This document shows, piece after piece, positions 17,574-25,921 of a stretch of 64,000 nt of DNA. The stretch's first letter is position 1. Each line of letters opens with the position of its first letter. The stretch comes from Heyndrickxia vini (GTDB lineage Bacteria; Bacillota; Bacilli; Bacillales; Bacillaceae_C). Under the pieces are notes generated by a model that saw only the letters and a program-made list of their open reading frames with translations, ran no database searches and was not told the DNA's origin. The stretch spans positions 3,006,653-3,070,652 of the forward strand of contig NZ_CP065425.1 of assembly GCF_016772275.1 (NCBI RefSeq), written 5' to 3'. The translations under genes were made by a program, and so were the position numbers.

Positions 17574-18521
17574 TTATCCTAACGCTTCACGCACCCAGCG
17601 GTTATTTTCATAGGCTGTTATGCGCAGCTGAAGTCTGGACTTCGATTTAGGACCATTATTCGAAATAATTTTTTTAAATTCATTCCAATCCGGCTGTTGG
17701 TATATCCATTCTCCTGTCTCTTGATCAAAATGCATCGTTTCATCTGGTAGCTTTAGTCCTAATGCAAGAACTCTAGGTACATATTTTTTAAAAAAGTCTT
17801 GCCGTAATTGTTCATTGGTTTTCGTTCTTATTTTGTATTTAATCGTTAAGTCCTGTTTAGACGAACCGGTTGTTTGTGCGGTTGCCGGTCCGAAGAACAT
17901 TAACAGGGAATCCCACCAGCGATTTAAGGAATCTTGCAGCATTTCCCGTTGTTTATCGGTTCCTTCCGCGAGCGCCATAATAATTGATTCGCCGTGTTGC
18001 GCATGGAAAACTTCTTCTGCACAAATTCTTTGAAGAGCGCGTGCATAAGGGCCGTAAGAAGCTTGTAACATATTTGTTTGCGTCATAATCGCAGCACCAT
18101 CTACAAGCCAGGCAATCATTCCAGCGTCCGCCCATGTCGGTGCTTCCATATGGAAGACATTGTGAAACTTCAATTTTCCTGAAAATAAATCATCCATGAT
18201 ATCTTCTCGGGTTTTCCCAAGTGGTTCAAGCAAATCTTCGACAACGCGTAGGAGAAGTTGCCCGTGACCCATTTCATCTTGTACTTTTGCCATAATGCCG
18301 AGTTTTTTTCGTAATGACGGGGCTTTAGGTACCCACTCTTTTTCTGGTAAAGCGCCCATGATTTCACTAATTCCGTGCATGGAAATTAATTTAATGAGGA
18401 CCATGCGGTAGTCATCTGGCATCCAGTCATTGGCTTCTATCTTTTCGCCATTATTGATTCTTTCCATAAATTGCTGATGTTTCTCTTCTTCTGTTAACTG
18501 ATGGGTATCAATGAAGTTCAT
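17574..18521 (-). CDS. paaA: Phenylacetyl-CoA epoxidase catalytic subunit PaaA
   Basis: 315 residues. Di-iron ferritin-like oxygenase with carboxylate/histidine ligands in KVQDEMGHGQLL (about residue 80) and EEVFHAQHGES (about 170). GKLKFHNVFHMEAPTWADAGMIAWLVDGAA is a strong signature. It performs the oxygen-dependent ring epoxidation of phenylacetyl-CoA. GAAAGGAG precedes the ATG. It starts the paaABCD transcription unit, which is set off from paaK by 245 bp that include a GC-rich repeat. Confidence 0.92.
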   Translation of the reverse strand: MNFIDTHQLTEEEKHQQFMERINNGEKIEANDWMPDDYRMVLIKLISMHGISEIMGALPEKEWVPKAPSLRKKLGIMAKVQDEMGHGQLLLRVVEDLLEPLGKTREDIMDDLFSGKLKFHNVFHMEAPTWADAGMIAWLVDGAAIMTQTNMLQASYGPYARALQRICAEEVFHAQHGESIIMALAEGTDKQREMLQDSLNRWWDSLLMFFGPATAQTTGSSKQDLTIKYKIRTKTNEQLRQDFFKKYVPRVLALGLKLPDETMHFDQETGEWIYQQPDWNEFKKIISNNGPKSKSRLQLRITAYENNRWVREALG

Positions 18522-18556
18522 AATTATCTCCTTTCGTGAGGCTTTTCATAATATAG

Positions 18557-18692
18557 ACCGTTCCTTTTCGCTACAGGAACCTGCTTTCCGCGGGGAGGAA
18601 GTCGAGCCTCCTCAGCGCTTTGCGCTTGCGAGGTCTCGACATTTCCTCTATATCCCGCAGGAGTCAGGTTCCTTTCGCTCCAATCCACTCTG
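18557..18692. repeat. GC-rich imperfect palindromic Bacillus repeat, copy 2
   Basis: Diverged relative of the element at 15699-15825, sharing CTTTCCGCGG, CCCGCAGGAGTC and CGCTCCAATC. Nested arms GTCGAG and CTCGAC, and CAGGAACCTG against CAGGTTCCT, make a long hairpin possible. It lies between paaK and paaA, so the two copies bracket paaABCD. Confidence 0.75.
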
Positions 18693-18765
18693 CGTTCTAG
18701 AAAGGGGCAAAATTCTAAAAAGTTATTTTCTAGGGTGTTTTTTACTTAAATATCACATTTCACCA

Positions 18766-20079
18766 TCATTCAGCTACGTTGGTGTATCGGTGATCGATGA
18801 TTCTGATGGCCTTCCCTTCTGATCTTGGGAGTGCTTTGGGTGGGTGTATTGTGATTTTCATTGAGATTAAGCAGTTTGATTTCATTTTTCCGTAAATTTC
18901 ATTTTGAAGTGTTTTTATTTTTGGATGTTGTAGATTCTGTGATATTTGTTGAAAAAGTTCTTCTGTTATTTCTACGTGAAGCTCAATTTCGTCTAGTGAG
19001 GATTTTCTAAGAAGGTGTACTTGGTAATGTGGTGCGATGTCTTTCACTTGTATGAGATGATGTTCGATATCTGAAGGAAATACGTTGATTCCTCGTATTA
19101 TGATCATGTCGTCAATTCGTCCTTTGATGCGGGACATTCTTGCTGTTGTTCGACCACAATTGCATTTTTCAGTTGTAATTGATGCGATGTCACCCGATCT
19201 GTAACGAATAATTGGAAACGCTTCCTTTTTTAAGCTAGTAAAAACTAATTCTCCTTCTTCCCCATTGGGAACAGGCTGCAATGTTTTTGGATTAATTACT
19301 TCAACTAGAAAATGATCTTCTGCGATATGTAGTCCATTCTGTCCTTCATAACATTCCATGGCTACTCCCGGTCCGATGACTTCACTTAGTCCATAAATGT
19401 CACAAGCTTTAATATCAAATAAATCTTCCAGCTTTTTACGCATTTCATCTGACCATGGTTCGGCTCCGAATATGCCAATCCTTAATGAAGTATCCCTAGG
19501 ATTAAGTCCAAGCTCAATCATTTTTTCGCCAATATTTAATGCGTAAGAAGGTGTAGAACAAAGAATGGTCGGTTTAAAATCTTGAATAATATTAATTTGT
19601 CTTTCCGTGTTGCCACCGGATATTGGTATGACGGTTACACCTAATTCTTCGCCTCCATAATGAAGACCGAGGCCGCCTGTAAATAATCCATAACCATATG
19701 CATTTTGCAATATATCACCGCTATTTCCACCGGCAATTGAGATTGCTCTAGCTACTATTGATGACCAATTCTCAATATCTTTTTTTGTGTAACCGACTAC
19801 CGTCGGTTTGCCACTTGTTCCTGAAGATGCGTGAATTCGAACTAATTCATTTTGCTTTGATGCAAATAGACCAAACGGATAATGATCTCTAAGATCTTTT
19901 TTCGTTGTAAATGGGAGCTTTCGTATATCATCCAATTGCTGAATATCATGAGGAGAAATTTGTAATTTGAGAAATTGTTGCTGATAAAATGGAACGTTCC
20001 GATAGACTCGATTAATCGTATTTTTCAAATCATGAAGCTGCTGATGTTGAATCAATGATCGCTCTGCTGATTCAATCAT
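18766..20079 (-). CDS. paaK: Phenylacetate-CoA ligase
   Basis: 437 residues. The phosphate-binding SSGTSGKPTVVGYTKKD (about 90-106), YGLSEVIGPGVAMEC (about 237) and RYRSGD, with a CNCGR cluster, are typical of the PaaK group of the adenylate-forming family. It activates phenylacetate with ATP and CoA in the cytosol. GTAAGGGGGGC precedes the ATG. It has its own promoter and a candidate operator. In this organism it would serve imported phenylacetate, while phenylalanine carbon could bypass it through the 2-oxoacid dehydrogenase complex. Confidence 0.93.
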   Translation of the reverse strand: MIESAERSLIQHQQLHDLKNTINRVYRNVPFYQQQFLKLQISPHDIQQLDDIRKLPFTTKKDLRDHYPFGLFASKQNELVRIHASSGTSGKPTVVGYTKKDIENWSSIVARAISIAGGNSGDILQNAYGYGLFTGGLGLHYGGEELGVTVIPISGGNTERQINIIQDFKPTILCSTPSYALNIGEKMIELGLNPRDTSLRIGIFGAEPWSDEMRKKLEDLFDIKACDIYGLSEVIGPGVAMECYEGQNGLHIAEDHFLVEVINPKTLQPVPNGEEGELVFTSLKKEAFPIIRYRSGDIASITTEKCNCGRTTARMSRIKGRIDDMIIIRGINVFPSDIEHHLIQVKDIAPHYQVHLLRKSSLDEIELHVEITEELFQQISQNLQHPKIKTLQNEIYGKMKSNCLISMKITIHPPKALPRSEGKAIRIIDHRYTNVAE

Positions 20080-20109
20080 AATTGCCCCCCTTACGATTAC
20101 TTTTCTAAT

Positions 20110-20158
20110 AATTATATGACGTAATTTTTTCGTAGATACATAAATCCGTCATATTATT
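20110..20158. promoter_or_regulatory. Inverted-repeat operator candidate of paaK
   Basis: Perfect arms ATATGACG (20114-20121) and CGTCATAT (20147-20154) extend to 11 of 12 matches and are 25 bp apart. The repeat lies just downstream of the paaK transcription start implied by the promoter at 20162-20190, a place suited to repression. PaaX is the only paa-type regulator in the window and is the likely binder. Binding itself is an inference. Confidence 0.5.
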
Positions 20159-20161
20159 TTC

Positions 20162-20190
20162 AGAATAACGCGCCACTACTACATTGTCAA
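20162..20190 (-). promoter_or_regulatory. Sigma-A promoter of paaK
   Basis: On the minus strand a consensus -35 TTGACA (20185-20190) and -10 TATTCT (20162-20167) are separated by exactly 17 bp. The next gene on this strand is paaK at 20079. Confidence 0.7.
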
Positions 20191-20245
20191 TGTTTATTTC
20201 AGAAAATTCAGCTTTGTTTTTGTAAAAAAATAAGGATGTTCTTTA

Positions 20246-20640
20246 TATGATTTACAAACTGAAAAAACGTCATTTGAAAAAGATGCTATGATCCACAAAT
20301 GAGTTTGTATGATGCACAAATCAGGTTTTATGCGGCACAAATTTGGTTCTATGATCCACAAACTGAAAATCCGCCGTTCAAAAAGATGGCTATGGTCCAC
20401 AAATGAGTTTGTATGATGCACAAATCAGGTTTTATGCGGCACAAATTTGGTTCTATGATCCACAAACTGAAAATCCGCCGTTCAAAAAGATGGCTATGGT
20501 CCACAAATGAGTTTGTATGATGCACAAATCGGGTTTTATGATCCACAAACTGAAAATCCGCCGTTCAAAAAGATGGCTATGGTCCACAAATAACATTGCA
20601 TGATGCACAAATCTAAGTTTATGCGCCACAAAATATTTCA
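20246..20640. repeat. Nested tandem array: 21-bp words inside 104-bp units
   Basis: The word TATGATCCACAAA (and GTCC, GTGC, GCGG variants) recurs at 20246, 20287, 20308, 20329, 20350 and 20391, at spacings of 41, 21, 21, 21 and 41. These make a 104-bp unit that repeats from 20301 to 20405 to 20509. The third unit has lost exactly one 21-bp word, so the next begins 83 bp on. Short open frames across the array are by-products of the repeat. The array lies between dtpT and the paaK promoter. Confidence 0.88.
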
Positions 20641-20676
20641 ACAAAAAATTGAGCAGAACCTTTACATACCAATAAC

Positions 20677-20715
20677 AAAACGAGTATGAAACCTTTGTGA
20701 TTTCATACTCGTTTT
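20677..20715 (-). terminator. Terminator of dtpT
   Basis: A perfect 15-bp stem (AAAACGAGTATGAAA against its complement) with a 9-nt loop is followed on the minus strand by a T-rich stretch, 41 bp after the dtpT stop. Confidence 0.85.
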
Positions 20716-20755
20716 CGAATGATAATTCTGTTGTTTCTCTTGATACAAACAATAA

Positions 20756-22210
20756 TTAGTTTGTACTTAATACACTGTCATTGATTTCTTCATTTTTCTC
20801 ATCTTCTACTTTTTCTTTTGTTGAATCATCGCCTAACATTTTCACAAGTTTTCTGGAAATTGATAGTAGGATAAGCCCTAGAACGATGACTACTACTCCG
20901 ATAACAGAAAAGACTTCAAAATATCCTAATTTTCCAGTGAAGGAACCTAGTTGTCCGGCAATAATATTAGCTACGAAAGAGCTTGCCATCCAAACAGCCA
21001 TTAATAAAGATGCATACTTAATTGGTGCATACTTACTTACAAATGACAATCCTACTGGTGATAAGAACAATTCACCGACTGTATGGAACAGATACGTAAA
21101 TACAATGAATAAAATATTTGCTTTTGTCGTAATATGGTGTTCATTACTACCTGTTTGCATAATAGCAAAAAGTAATACGATATATCCAATTCCTAATAGC
21201 ATCATCCCAAAGGCCATTTTCGTCGGAACAGGAATATCTCCGCGTTTACTATTTGAAAGTTTTACCCATAGCAATGAAACAAGTGGCGCTAATAATACAA
21301 TAAATAATGGGTTAACTGATTGGAACCAAGAAGTTGGTATTTCCCAGCCAAAAATCGTACGATCAACAAACTTATCTGTATAAATACTTAAAGCTCCACC
21401 AGCTTGTTCGAATCCTGCCCAGAAAAAGATAACAAGTACTGTTAAAATAAAGATGACTTTCATTCTATTCTTTTCAACTTTAGTTAACTTTTGTTTTTCA
21501 ACGGCACCACTAGTAGAAACTTGTGGTTTCCCAACCGGTTTTTTACCGATATCACCTAAGAAACGATTACCTAATGTATTAAACAGGATTTGACCAATAA
21601 TCATCCCAATCGCTGAAGCAAGGAAACCATACTTATAACCATATTCAATGGCACCATGTGCATGAACAGCAAACCATTTATCTGTAATTAACCCGATAAT
21701 TAACGGAGAGAAAAATGCGCCGACGTTGATTCCCATATAGAAAATCGTAAATGCCGCATCACGACGCTTATCTTTCGGGTAATACAGTTCACCAACAATC
21801 GTAGAAATATTCGGTTTAAAAAATCCGTTACCGATGATTAATAAGATTAGTCCAGTATAAACAGCTGCATAACTTTGATGTGCAAAAAGAACGATATTAC
21901 CGATCGCCATGATAATTCCGCCAATTGTAACAGCGAGTCGTTGTCCCAAAAATCTATCAGACAACCAGCCACCAATTAATGGCGTAAAGTAAACTGCTCC
22001 TGTGAAGAAACCATATAACATAAGTGCAGTACTTTCGTTCATTCCTAATCCGCCATTAACTAATGATTTAGTTAAATAGAGTACTAGGATTGCTCTCATA
22101 CCATAATAACTAAAACGCTCCCACATTTCTGTCATAAATAACAAGTATAATCCAGGCGGGTGCTTTTTTGATTGTTTGGATTCCAGTTGCTTGTTCATTG
22201 TTGCATCCAT
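20756..22210 (-). CDS. dtpT: Proton-dependent di-/tripeptide transporter (POT family)
   Basis: 484 residues with about twelve to fourteen membrane helices. The POT signatures ExxERFxYYG (EMWERFSYYGMRAILVLYL at about 28-46) and FFKPNISTIVGELY...FTIFYMGINVGAF are present. It imports short peptides with protons across the cytoplasmic membrane. AGGGGGAACAAGA precedes the ATG. Own terminator at 20677-20715. The C-terminal tail is acidic and soluble. Confidence 0.92.
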   Translation of the reverse strand: MDATMNKQLESKQSKKHPPGLYLLFMTEMWERFSYYGMRAILVLYLTKSLVNGGLGMNESTALMLYGFFTGAVYFTPLIGGWLSDRFLGQRLAVTIGGIIMAIGNIVLFAHQSYAAVYTGLILLIIGNGFFKPNISTIVGELYYPKDKRRDAAFTIFYMGINVGAFFSPLIIGLITDKWFAVHAHGAIEYGYKYGFLASAIGMIIGQILFNTLGNRFLGDIGKKPVGKPQVSTSGAVEKQKLTKVEKNRMKVIFILTVLVIFFWAGFEQAGGALSIYTDKFVDRTIFGWEIPTSWFQSVNPLFIVLLAPLVSLLWVKLSNSKRGDIPVPTKMAFGMMLLGIGYIVLLFAIMQTGSNEHHITTKANILFIVFTYLFHTVGELFLSPVGLSFVSKYAPIKYASLLMAVWMASSFVANIIAGQLGSFTGKLGYFEVFSVIGVVVIVLGLILLSISRKLVKMLGDDSTKEKVEDEKNEEINDSVLSTN

Positions 22211-22471
22211 TCTTGTTCCCCCTAGTAGGTTAAATATTATTTCAGTATAATTATCATAATTTAAGAATAATTAAATCGTCAATAAAATATTTAGAAAAAA
22301 CAAAATTATAAACTTTCTAAATTGGGTTTTTATTTAGAACAATGTTTATAAAACCCTTGAAATTTATAACTTCATATATATTTTCTAGTAGGAACAAACG
22401 GAACTTTATCCAACAATTACTATATTAATATATTTTTAACGTAAGGAAAAGATATCATCTTTTTTATTTTC
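22211..22471. other. AT-rich intergenic region, no gene seen
   Basis: This 261-bp gap lies between the dtpT start and the end of the lipoprotein gene. It should hold the dtpT promoter, but no convincing -35/-10 pair, hairpin or small gene with a ribosome site was found. Confidence 0.4.
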
Positions 22472-23038
22472 TTATTCTCTCAATTTATCCAACAGACTGT
22501 CGTCTCTGTATTCGAATCTCCCAATTTTCCCTTTTTCTTTTGTAGAAAAAATAATGACTCCTTTTACATTTGCAACTTTTTCTTCATCTCCATTTTTCCG
22601 GTAACCGACATTTGCTATGAAGCTATAGCTATTTTTCTCACTTCGCTCAATCGTAACACCTTTAAGATTTAACTTATATCCATTTTCGTGAGCATATGTT
22701 GGGTATTGAGTACCGAATGCAGCAATAAAGGAGTCAAGCTCAGATTCTGTAAAGTATGGTCCGTATATCTCCGCTACATATTTATCAAATTCCTTGTTTT
22801 CCTCTTTGTTATTGACAACAGTTTTATATTTAGGATTCCACGTTAGGTCGATAAACTTCTCATCTGGACCAGAAAATTGGTGCTCAAGTACTTTATTAAT
22901 TACTTCTTTATTTGTATCGGTATCGGCTGTTGTCTTTTCTGCTTCAGCCTTGGAGCAAGCAACTATAAAAAACGCTGACATCATAATCATTAGACTTAAA
23001 AATAATATGGATTTTGTTTTTCTAATATTTTTTAACAT
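22472..23038 (-). CDS. Putative lipoprotein of unknown function
   Basis: 188 residues. A signal peptide with a lipobox (FIVAC, Cys at about residue 28) is followed by a charged, soluble domain with KTVVNNKEENKEFDKYVAEIYG and a C-terminal half of alternating beta-like segments, somewhat NTF2-like. AAAAGGGGTGTGG precedes the ATG. I do not recognise the family. It stands alone between dtpT and hpaC. Confidence 0.7.
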   Translation of the reverse strand: MLKNIRKTKSILFLSLMIMMSAFFIVACSKAEAEKTTADTDTNKEVINKVLEHQFSGPDEKFIDLTWNPKYKTVVNNKEENKEFDKYVAEIYGPYFTESELDSFIAAFGTQYPTYAHENGYKLNLKGVTIERSEKNSYSFIANVGYRKNGDEEKVANVKGVIIFSTKEKGKIGRFEYRDDSLLDKLRE

Positions 23039-23120
23039 TACACCACACCCCTTTTAAAGGTAATACGTTTATAACACATTTAAGATTCAGATTAATACAA
23101 CTTTTTCTTTGTATAAAAAA

Positions 23121-23142
23121 ACCCTTAAGTCACTTTAAGGGT
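23121..23142 (-). terminator. Terminator of the hpa operon
   Basis: Stem ACCCTTAA / TTAAGGGT with a 6-nt loop. On the minus strand it is followed by TTTTTTT. It lies 9 bp after the hpaC stop. Confidence 0.85.
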
Positions 23143-23150
23143 CTTAAAAA

Positions 23151-23612
23151 TTATGAAGTTATCCCATCATATGTTCCTCTATAGAAGGTTAATGGATCGC
23201 CATCTTCAGTATGAATGTCTTTTACCTCACCTATAAATAGAGTATGATCCCCTGCTAAATGTGAATCATAGACATCACAAACGATATTTGCAATGGACCG
23301 GGGAAGAATTGGTACCCCTTCTATCCATTGAAACTGTATTTCCCTTTTTTCATTTAGCTGACCCGCGAAATATTTGGATTCTTCTTGCTGTTCCTTGGAT
23401 AAAATATTTACGGTAAACTTACCGGATTCTTCGATATATTTTTTCATATTTGCGTGATTGCCAATAGAAATTAAAATTAATTTCGGGTTAAGTGAGACTG
23501 ACATAAATGCATTAGCAGTCATTCCATGGACTTTATCATTCGTTGATGTTGTTATCACAGTAACGCCCGTAGCAAATTTCCCCATTACCGTTCGAAATAA
23601 TCGATCATCCAT
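23151..23612 (-). CDS. hpaC: 4-hydroxyphenylacetate 3-monooxygenase flavin reductase
   Basis: 153 residues, the size of the HpaC/flavin-reductase domain. GKFATGVTVITT...GMTANAFMSVSLNPKLILISI is the flavin-binding signature. GDHTLFIGEV is near the C-terminus. It supplies reduced FAD to HpaB. TTAGGAGGGA precedes the ATG. It is the last gene of the hpa unit and is separated from hpaF by a hairpin-forming element. Confidence 0.87.
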   Translation of the reverse strand: MDDRLFRTVMGKFATGVTVITTSTNDKVHGMTANAFMSVSLNPKLILISIGNHANMKKYIEESGKFTVNILSKEQQEESKYFAGQLNEKREIQFQWIEGVPILPRSIANIVCDVYDSHLAGDHTLFIGEVKDIHTEDGDPLTFYRGTYDGITS

Positions 23613-23637
23613 TTAATCCCTCCTAATTAGAAAAGCT

Positions 23638-23703
23638 CGGGGCGCCTTGTTCATCGACGTAAAAGTCCTGAAATTTTCTAGTCGATAGGCGCTGGACAGA
23701 AAT
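23638..23703. repeat. Hairpin-forming intergenic element between hpaF and hpaC
   Basis: Arms GCGCCT...ATCGAC and GTCGATAGGCGC are complementary apart from a five-base bulge and enclose about 23 bp. The sequence looks like a short mobile-type Bacillus repeat rather than a terminator, as no T-run follows. It sits inside the hpa operon and could affect the level or stability of hpaC RNA. Confidence 0.55.
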
Positions 23704-23721
23704 GAAATGTTACACTTTCTT

Positions 23722-24129
23722 TTATTTGTTATTAGAGGCATTTGCTTTCTTATATCGGGTATGAATATTATTTAATTTATAAGTTCCCGCCTCGCTAAAT
23801 TCATTTAATTCAAGTGATAATGCAAGATAACGATGTTGGTACAAATGGGAAAAATGATCCTTCATAACATTGAATATCTCATTACACGTAGCTTGCTTTA
23901 CCTCTTCCGACCGTCCGGAACCGATTTTCAAGCTTGCGTGGACAAACGCATCATCATGACTTCCGTCTGCAATACAGTAATTATGGAGTTCAATCGCCCT
24001 TGAACGAATCCCGCCAACTGGGAATATATCATTTTTTGAAATGAGTACTTCATTTATTTTTTTTAATAATTCCTGTATTCTTGCCTCTTCTTTAATATTA
24101 TCGGTATATTCTATGATAAAATGCGGCAT
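23722..24129 (-). CDS. hpaF: 5-carboxymethyl-2-hydroxymuconate isomerase
   Basis: 135 residues. Starts MPHFIIEYTDN, so the catalytic Pro1 of the tautomerase superfamily is present after methionine removal. SRAIELHNYCIADG and VHASLKIGSGRSEEVK are CHMI signatures. It isomerises 5-carboxymethyl-2-hydroxymuconate in the homoprotocatechuate pathway. The start shares one base with the stop of the upstream FAH-family gene (TAATG), so they are co-translated. Confidence 0.88.
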   Translation of the reverse strand: MPHFIIEYTDNIKEEARIQELLKKINEVLISKNDIFPVGGIRSRAIELHNYCIADGSHDDAFVHASLKIGSGRSEEVKQATCNEIFNVMKDHFSHLYQHRYLALSLELNEFSEAGTYKLNNIHTRYKKANASNNK

Positions 24130-24881
24130 TATTCTCCCCCCACATCACGTACAATCGTATTAACTAAACGGCCAATTCCTTCAATCTCTGTGATGACTTC
24201 ATCTCCTACTTTTGTATCAACAGCACCTTTAGGGGTTCCCGTTAAAATAATATCTCCTGCGTTTAACGTCATAAAGCTACTTAAATATTCAATTAAAAAT
24301 GGAATGTCAAAGACCATATCCTTCGTTGATCCCTCTTGCGTTAGCTGGCCGTTTACATAGGTTCGCAGTGTGAGATTCATCGGATTGTCGATATCTGCCG
24401 CATCAACAATCCACGGTCCGATCGGTGTGCATGTATCGCGGTTTTTAACCCGTAAATTGGGGCGATAATAGTTTTCTAAATAATCGCGGATCGCATAATC
24501 ATTAGCAATTGTATATCCTTCAATATATTCATAGGCTTCGTCTTTTTTAACATGTCGTGCCTTTTTTCCAATGACAACTACTAACTCACATTCATAATGC
24601 ATATATGTGGCATCAGCCGGACGCTTCGTATGGCCTCGATGACCAAGTAGTGTATTCATTCCTTTTAAAAAAACTAATGGCTCACTCGGTGCTTTAAAAT
24701 CAAGTTCTGTTGCGTGGTCTGCATAATTTAAGCCAAGGGCAAAAATCGTCTTCGGTGTAACCGGTGGCAGCCAATCAACTTCATGTTCGGATACGATCTG
24801 CCCATCTGGAAGCTTAAGTTTCCCCTCTGTTTCTACAACATGATGAATGGCTCCCTTATAGACAATGCGGGCTCTTTTCAA
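24129..24881 (-). CDS. hpaG2: OPET decarboxylase/isomerase, C-terminal-type HpaG subunit
   Basis: 250 residues of the fumarylacetoacetate hydrolase family. It corresponds to the C-terminal half of the fused enterobacterial HpaG: PKTIFALGLNYADHATEL, YMHYECELVVVIGK (metal-binding glutamates), NDYAIRDYLENYYRPNLRVK. It acts on 5-oxopent-3-ene-1,2,5-tricarboxylate. The TTG start overlaps the hpaG1 stop by 4 bp. The first 25 residues resemble those of FAH proteins that keep the N-terminal cap. Confidence 0.85.
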   Translation of the reverse strand: MKRARIVYKGAIHHVVETEGKLKLPDGQIVSEHEVDWLPPVTPKTIFALGLNYADHATELDFKAPSEPLVFLKGMNTLLGHRGHTKRPADATYMHYECELVVVIGKKARHVKKDEAYEYIEGYTIANDYAIRDYLENYYRPNLRVKNRDTCTPIGPWIVDAADIDNPMNLTLRTYVNGQLTQEGSTKDMVFDIPFLIEYLSSFMTLNAGDIILTGTPKGAVDTKVGDEVITEIEGIGRLVNTIVRDVGGE

Positions 24882-25678
24882 ATTGATACCCCCAATGCTA
24901 CGTTCTTCTCATGAACTACGGTATTCTCCAAATTTCCGATTTGCTCAATTTCTATTCTAATTCGATCTCCATCTCGCACGAAAGGTGGATTTTCGGGAAT
25001 ACCTACTAGTACTGTGTCCCCAGGATACAGCGTCATAAACTCCGTAATGTCCTGTAAAAGTTTCGATACAGGGCGAATCAAATTGGCTGTTGTATTTTCC
25101 TGTCGCAGCACTTCGTTAACAAAAACTTTTATTGTTAGATTGTCAGGATTAATATGTGCACCCTTTTCAACAATCCATGGGCCGATTGGACAAAACCCAT
25201 CACGAGCCTTTTCGGTAATTGCCGGACGGTACACACTTCTATGCGGGATACTAATGTCATTTACAATTGTATAGCCAGCTATATAATTAAATGCTTGATC
25301 TTCTTTCACATTTGTAGCAGGTCGCCCTATCACAATTCCTAAGGCTGCCCCTACTTCCAATTCCGGTATGTCTGTTGGAAGTGGGATAGGAGTGTTAAAG
25401 CTAGTCATTGTATTTACTGGTTTAATATATAAAATTGGCGCTTTCGGTGGTGATTGATAGGGTGAATGATTTAATTCATCTCCCATTGCTTCAAGTGCAC
25501 CTTTGTAATTTAATAATGTTCCATAGATAGTTCCGGAAATAGGGACGTCCCACGGAAGTTGATTTACCTCATAATTAGAACCTTGAATGAGGATTTTATT
25601 ACCTTTTTTATTGATGCTTGCTTCTTCTATTATTGATTTCCCTTGGAGTTTAAACTTAATTTTCGTTTCCACTTCCAC
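24878..25678 (-). CDS. hpaG1: OPET decarboxylase/isomerase, N-terminal-type HpaG subunit
   Basis: 266 residues from the GTG at 25678, eight bases after AAAGGAGG. A longer frame to 25879 only translates the repeat array upstream. FAH family, matching the N-terminal half of fused HpaG: HSPYQSPPKAPILYIKPVNT, YIAGYTIVNDIS, DGFCPIGPWIV. With the overlapping hpaG2 it forms a split version of a protein fused in enterobacteria. It sits downstream of a 51-bp repeat array that separates it from hpaD. Confidence 0.83.
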   Translation of the reverse strand: MEVETKIKFKLQGKSIIEEASINKKGNKILIQGSNYEVNQLPWDVPISGTIYGTLLNYKGALEAMGDELNHSPYQSPPKAPILYIKPVNTMTSFNTPIPLPTDIPELEVGAALGIVIGRPATNVKEDQAFNYIAGYTIVNDISIPHRSVYRPAITEKARDGFCPIGPWIVEKGAHINPDNLTIKVFVNEVLRQENTTANLIRPVSKLLQDITEFMTLYPGDTVLVGIPENPPFVRDGDRIRIEIEQIGNLENTVVHEKNVALGVSI

Positions 25679-25687
25679 TTCCACTCC

Positions 25688-25905
25688 CTCCTTTCTAGTT
25701 AATCTCCTAAAATTGAATAAAACATAGATAATGGTAGATAAATAAGAGGTAAATCTACCAAAACTTAATGTGACATAGATTATGGTAGATAAACCTTGAA
25801 TTAATCTCCTAAAATTGAATAAATCCGAAATAATGGGAGATAAATCGGGGGTATAACTACCAAAATTGAATATGATCATAGATAATGGTAGATAAACTAG
25901 TAGTC
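25688..25905. repeat. Tandem array of four 51-52-bp units inside the hpa operon
   Basis: The word ATGGTAGATAAA (or ATGGGAGATAAA) starts at 25731, 25782, 25833 and 25885, spacings 51, 51 and 52. Each unit also has (C)TACCAAAATTGAAT or CTCCTAAAATTGAAT. GGTAGAT and ATCTACC arms allow hairpins within and between units. It fills the gap between hpaD and the hpaG1 ribosome site. Confidence 0.85.
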
Positions 25906-25921
25906 TAAGCTAATAGTCTAT

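Noticed and set aside
20194-20752. Three minus-strand frames of 65-99 codons over the 104-bp array
   Set aside because: They are translations of the repeat itself, share the same words, and lack ribosome sites.
25679-25879. N-terminal extension of the HpaG1 frame
   Set aside because: It only translates the 51-52-bp repeat array; the GTG at 25678 has a proper ribosome site.
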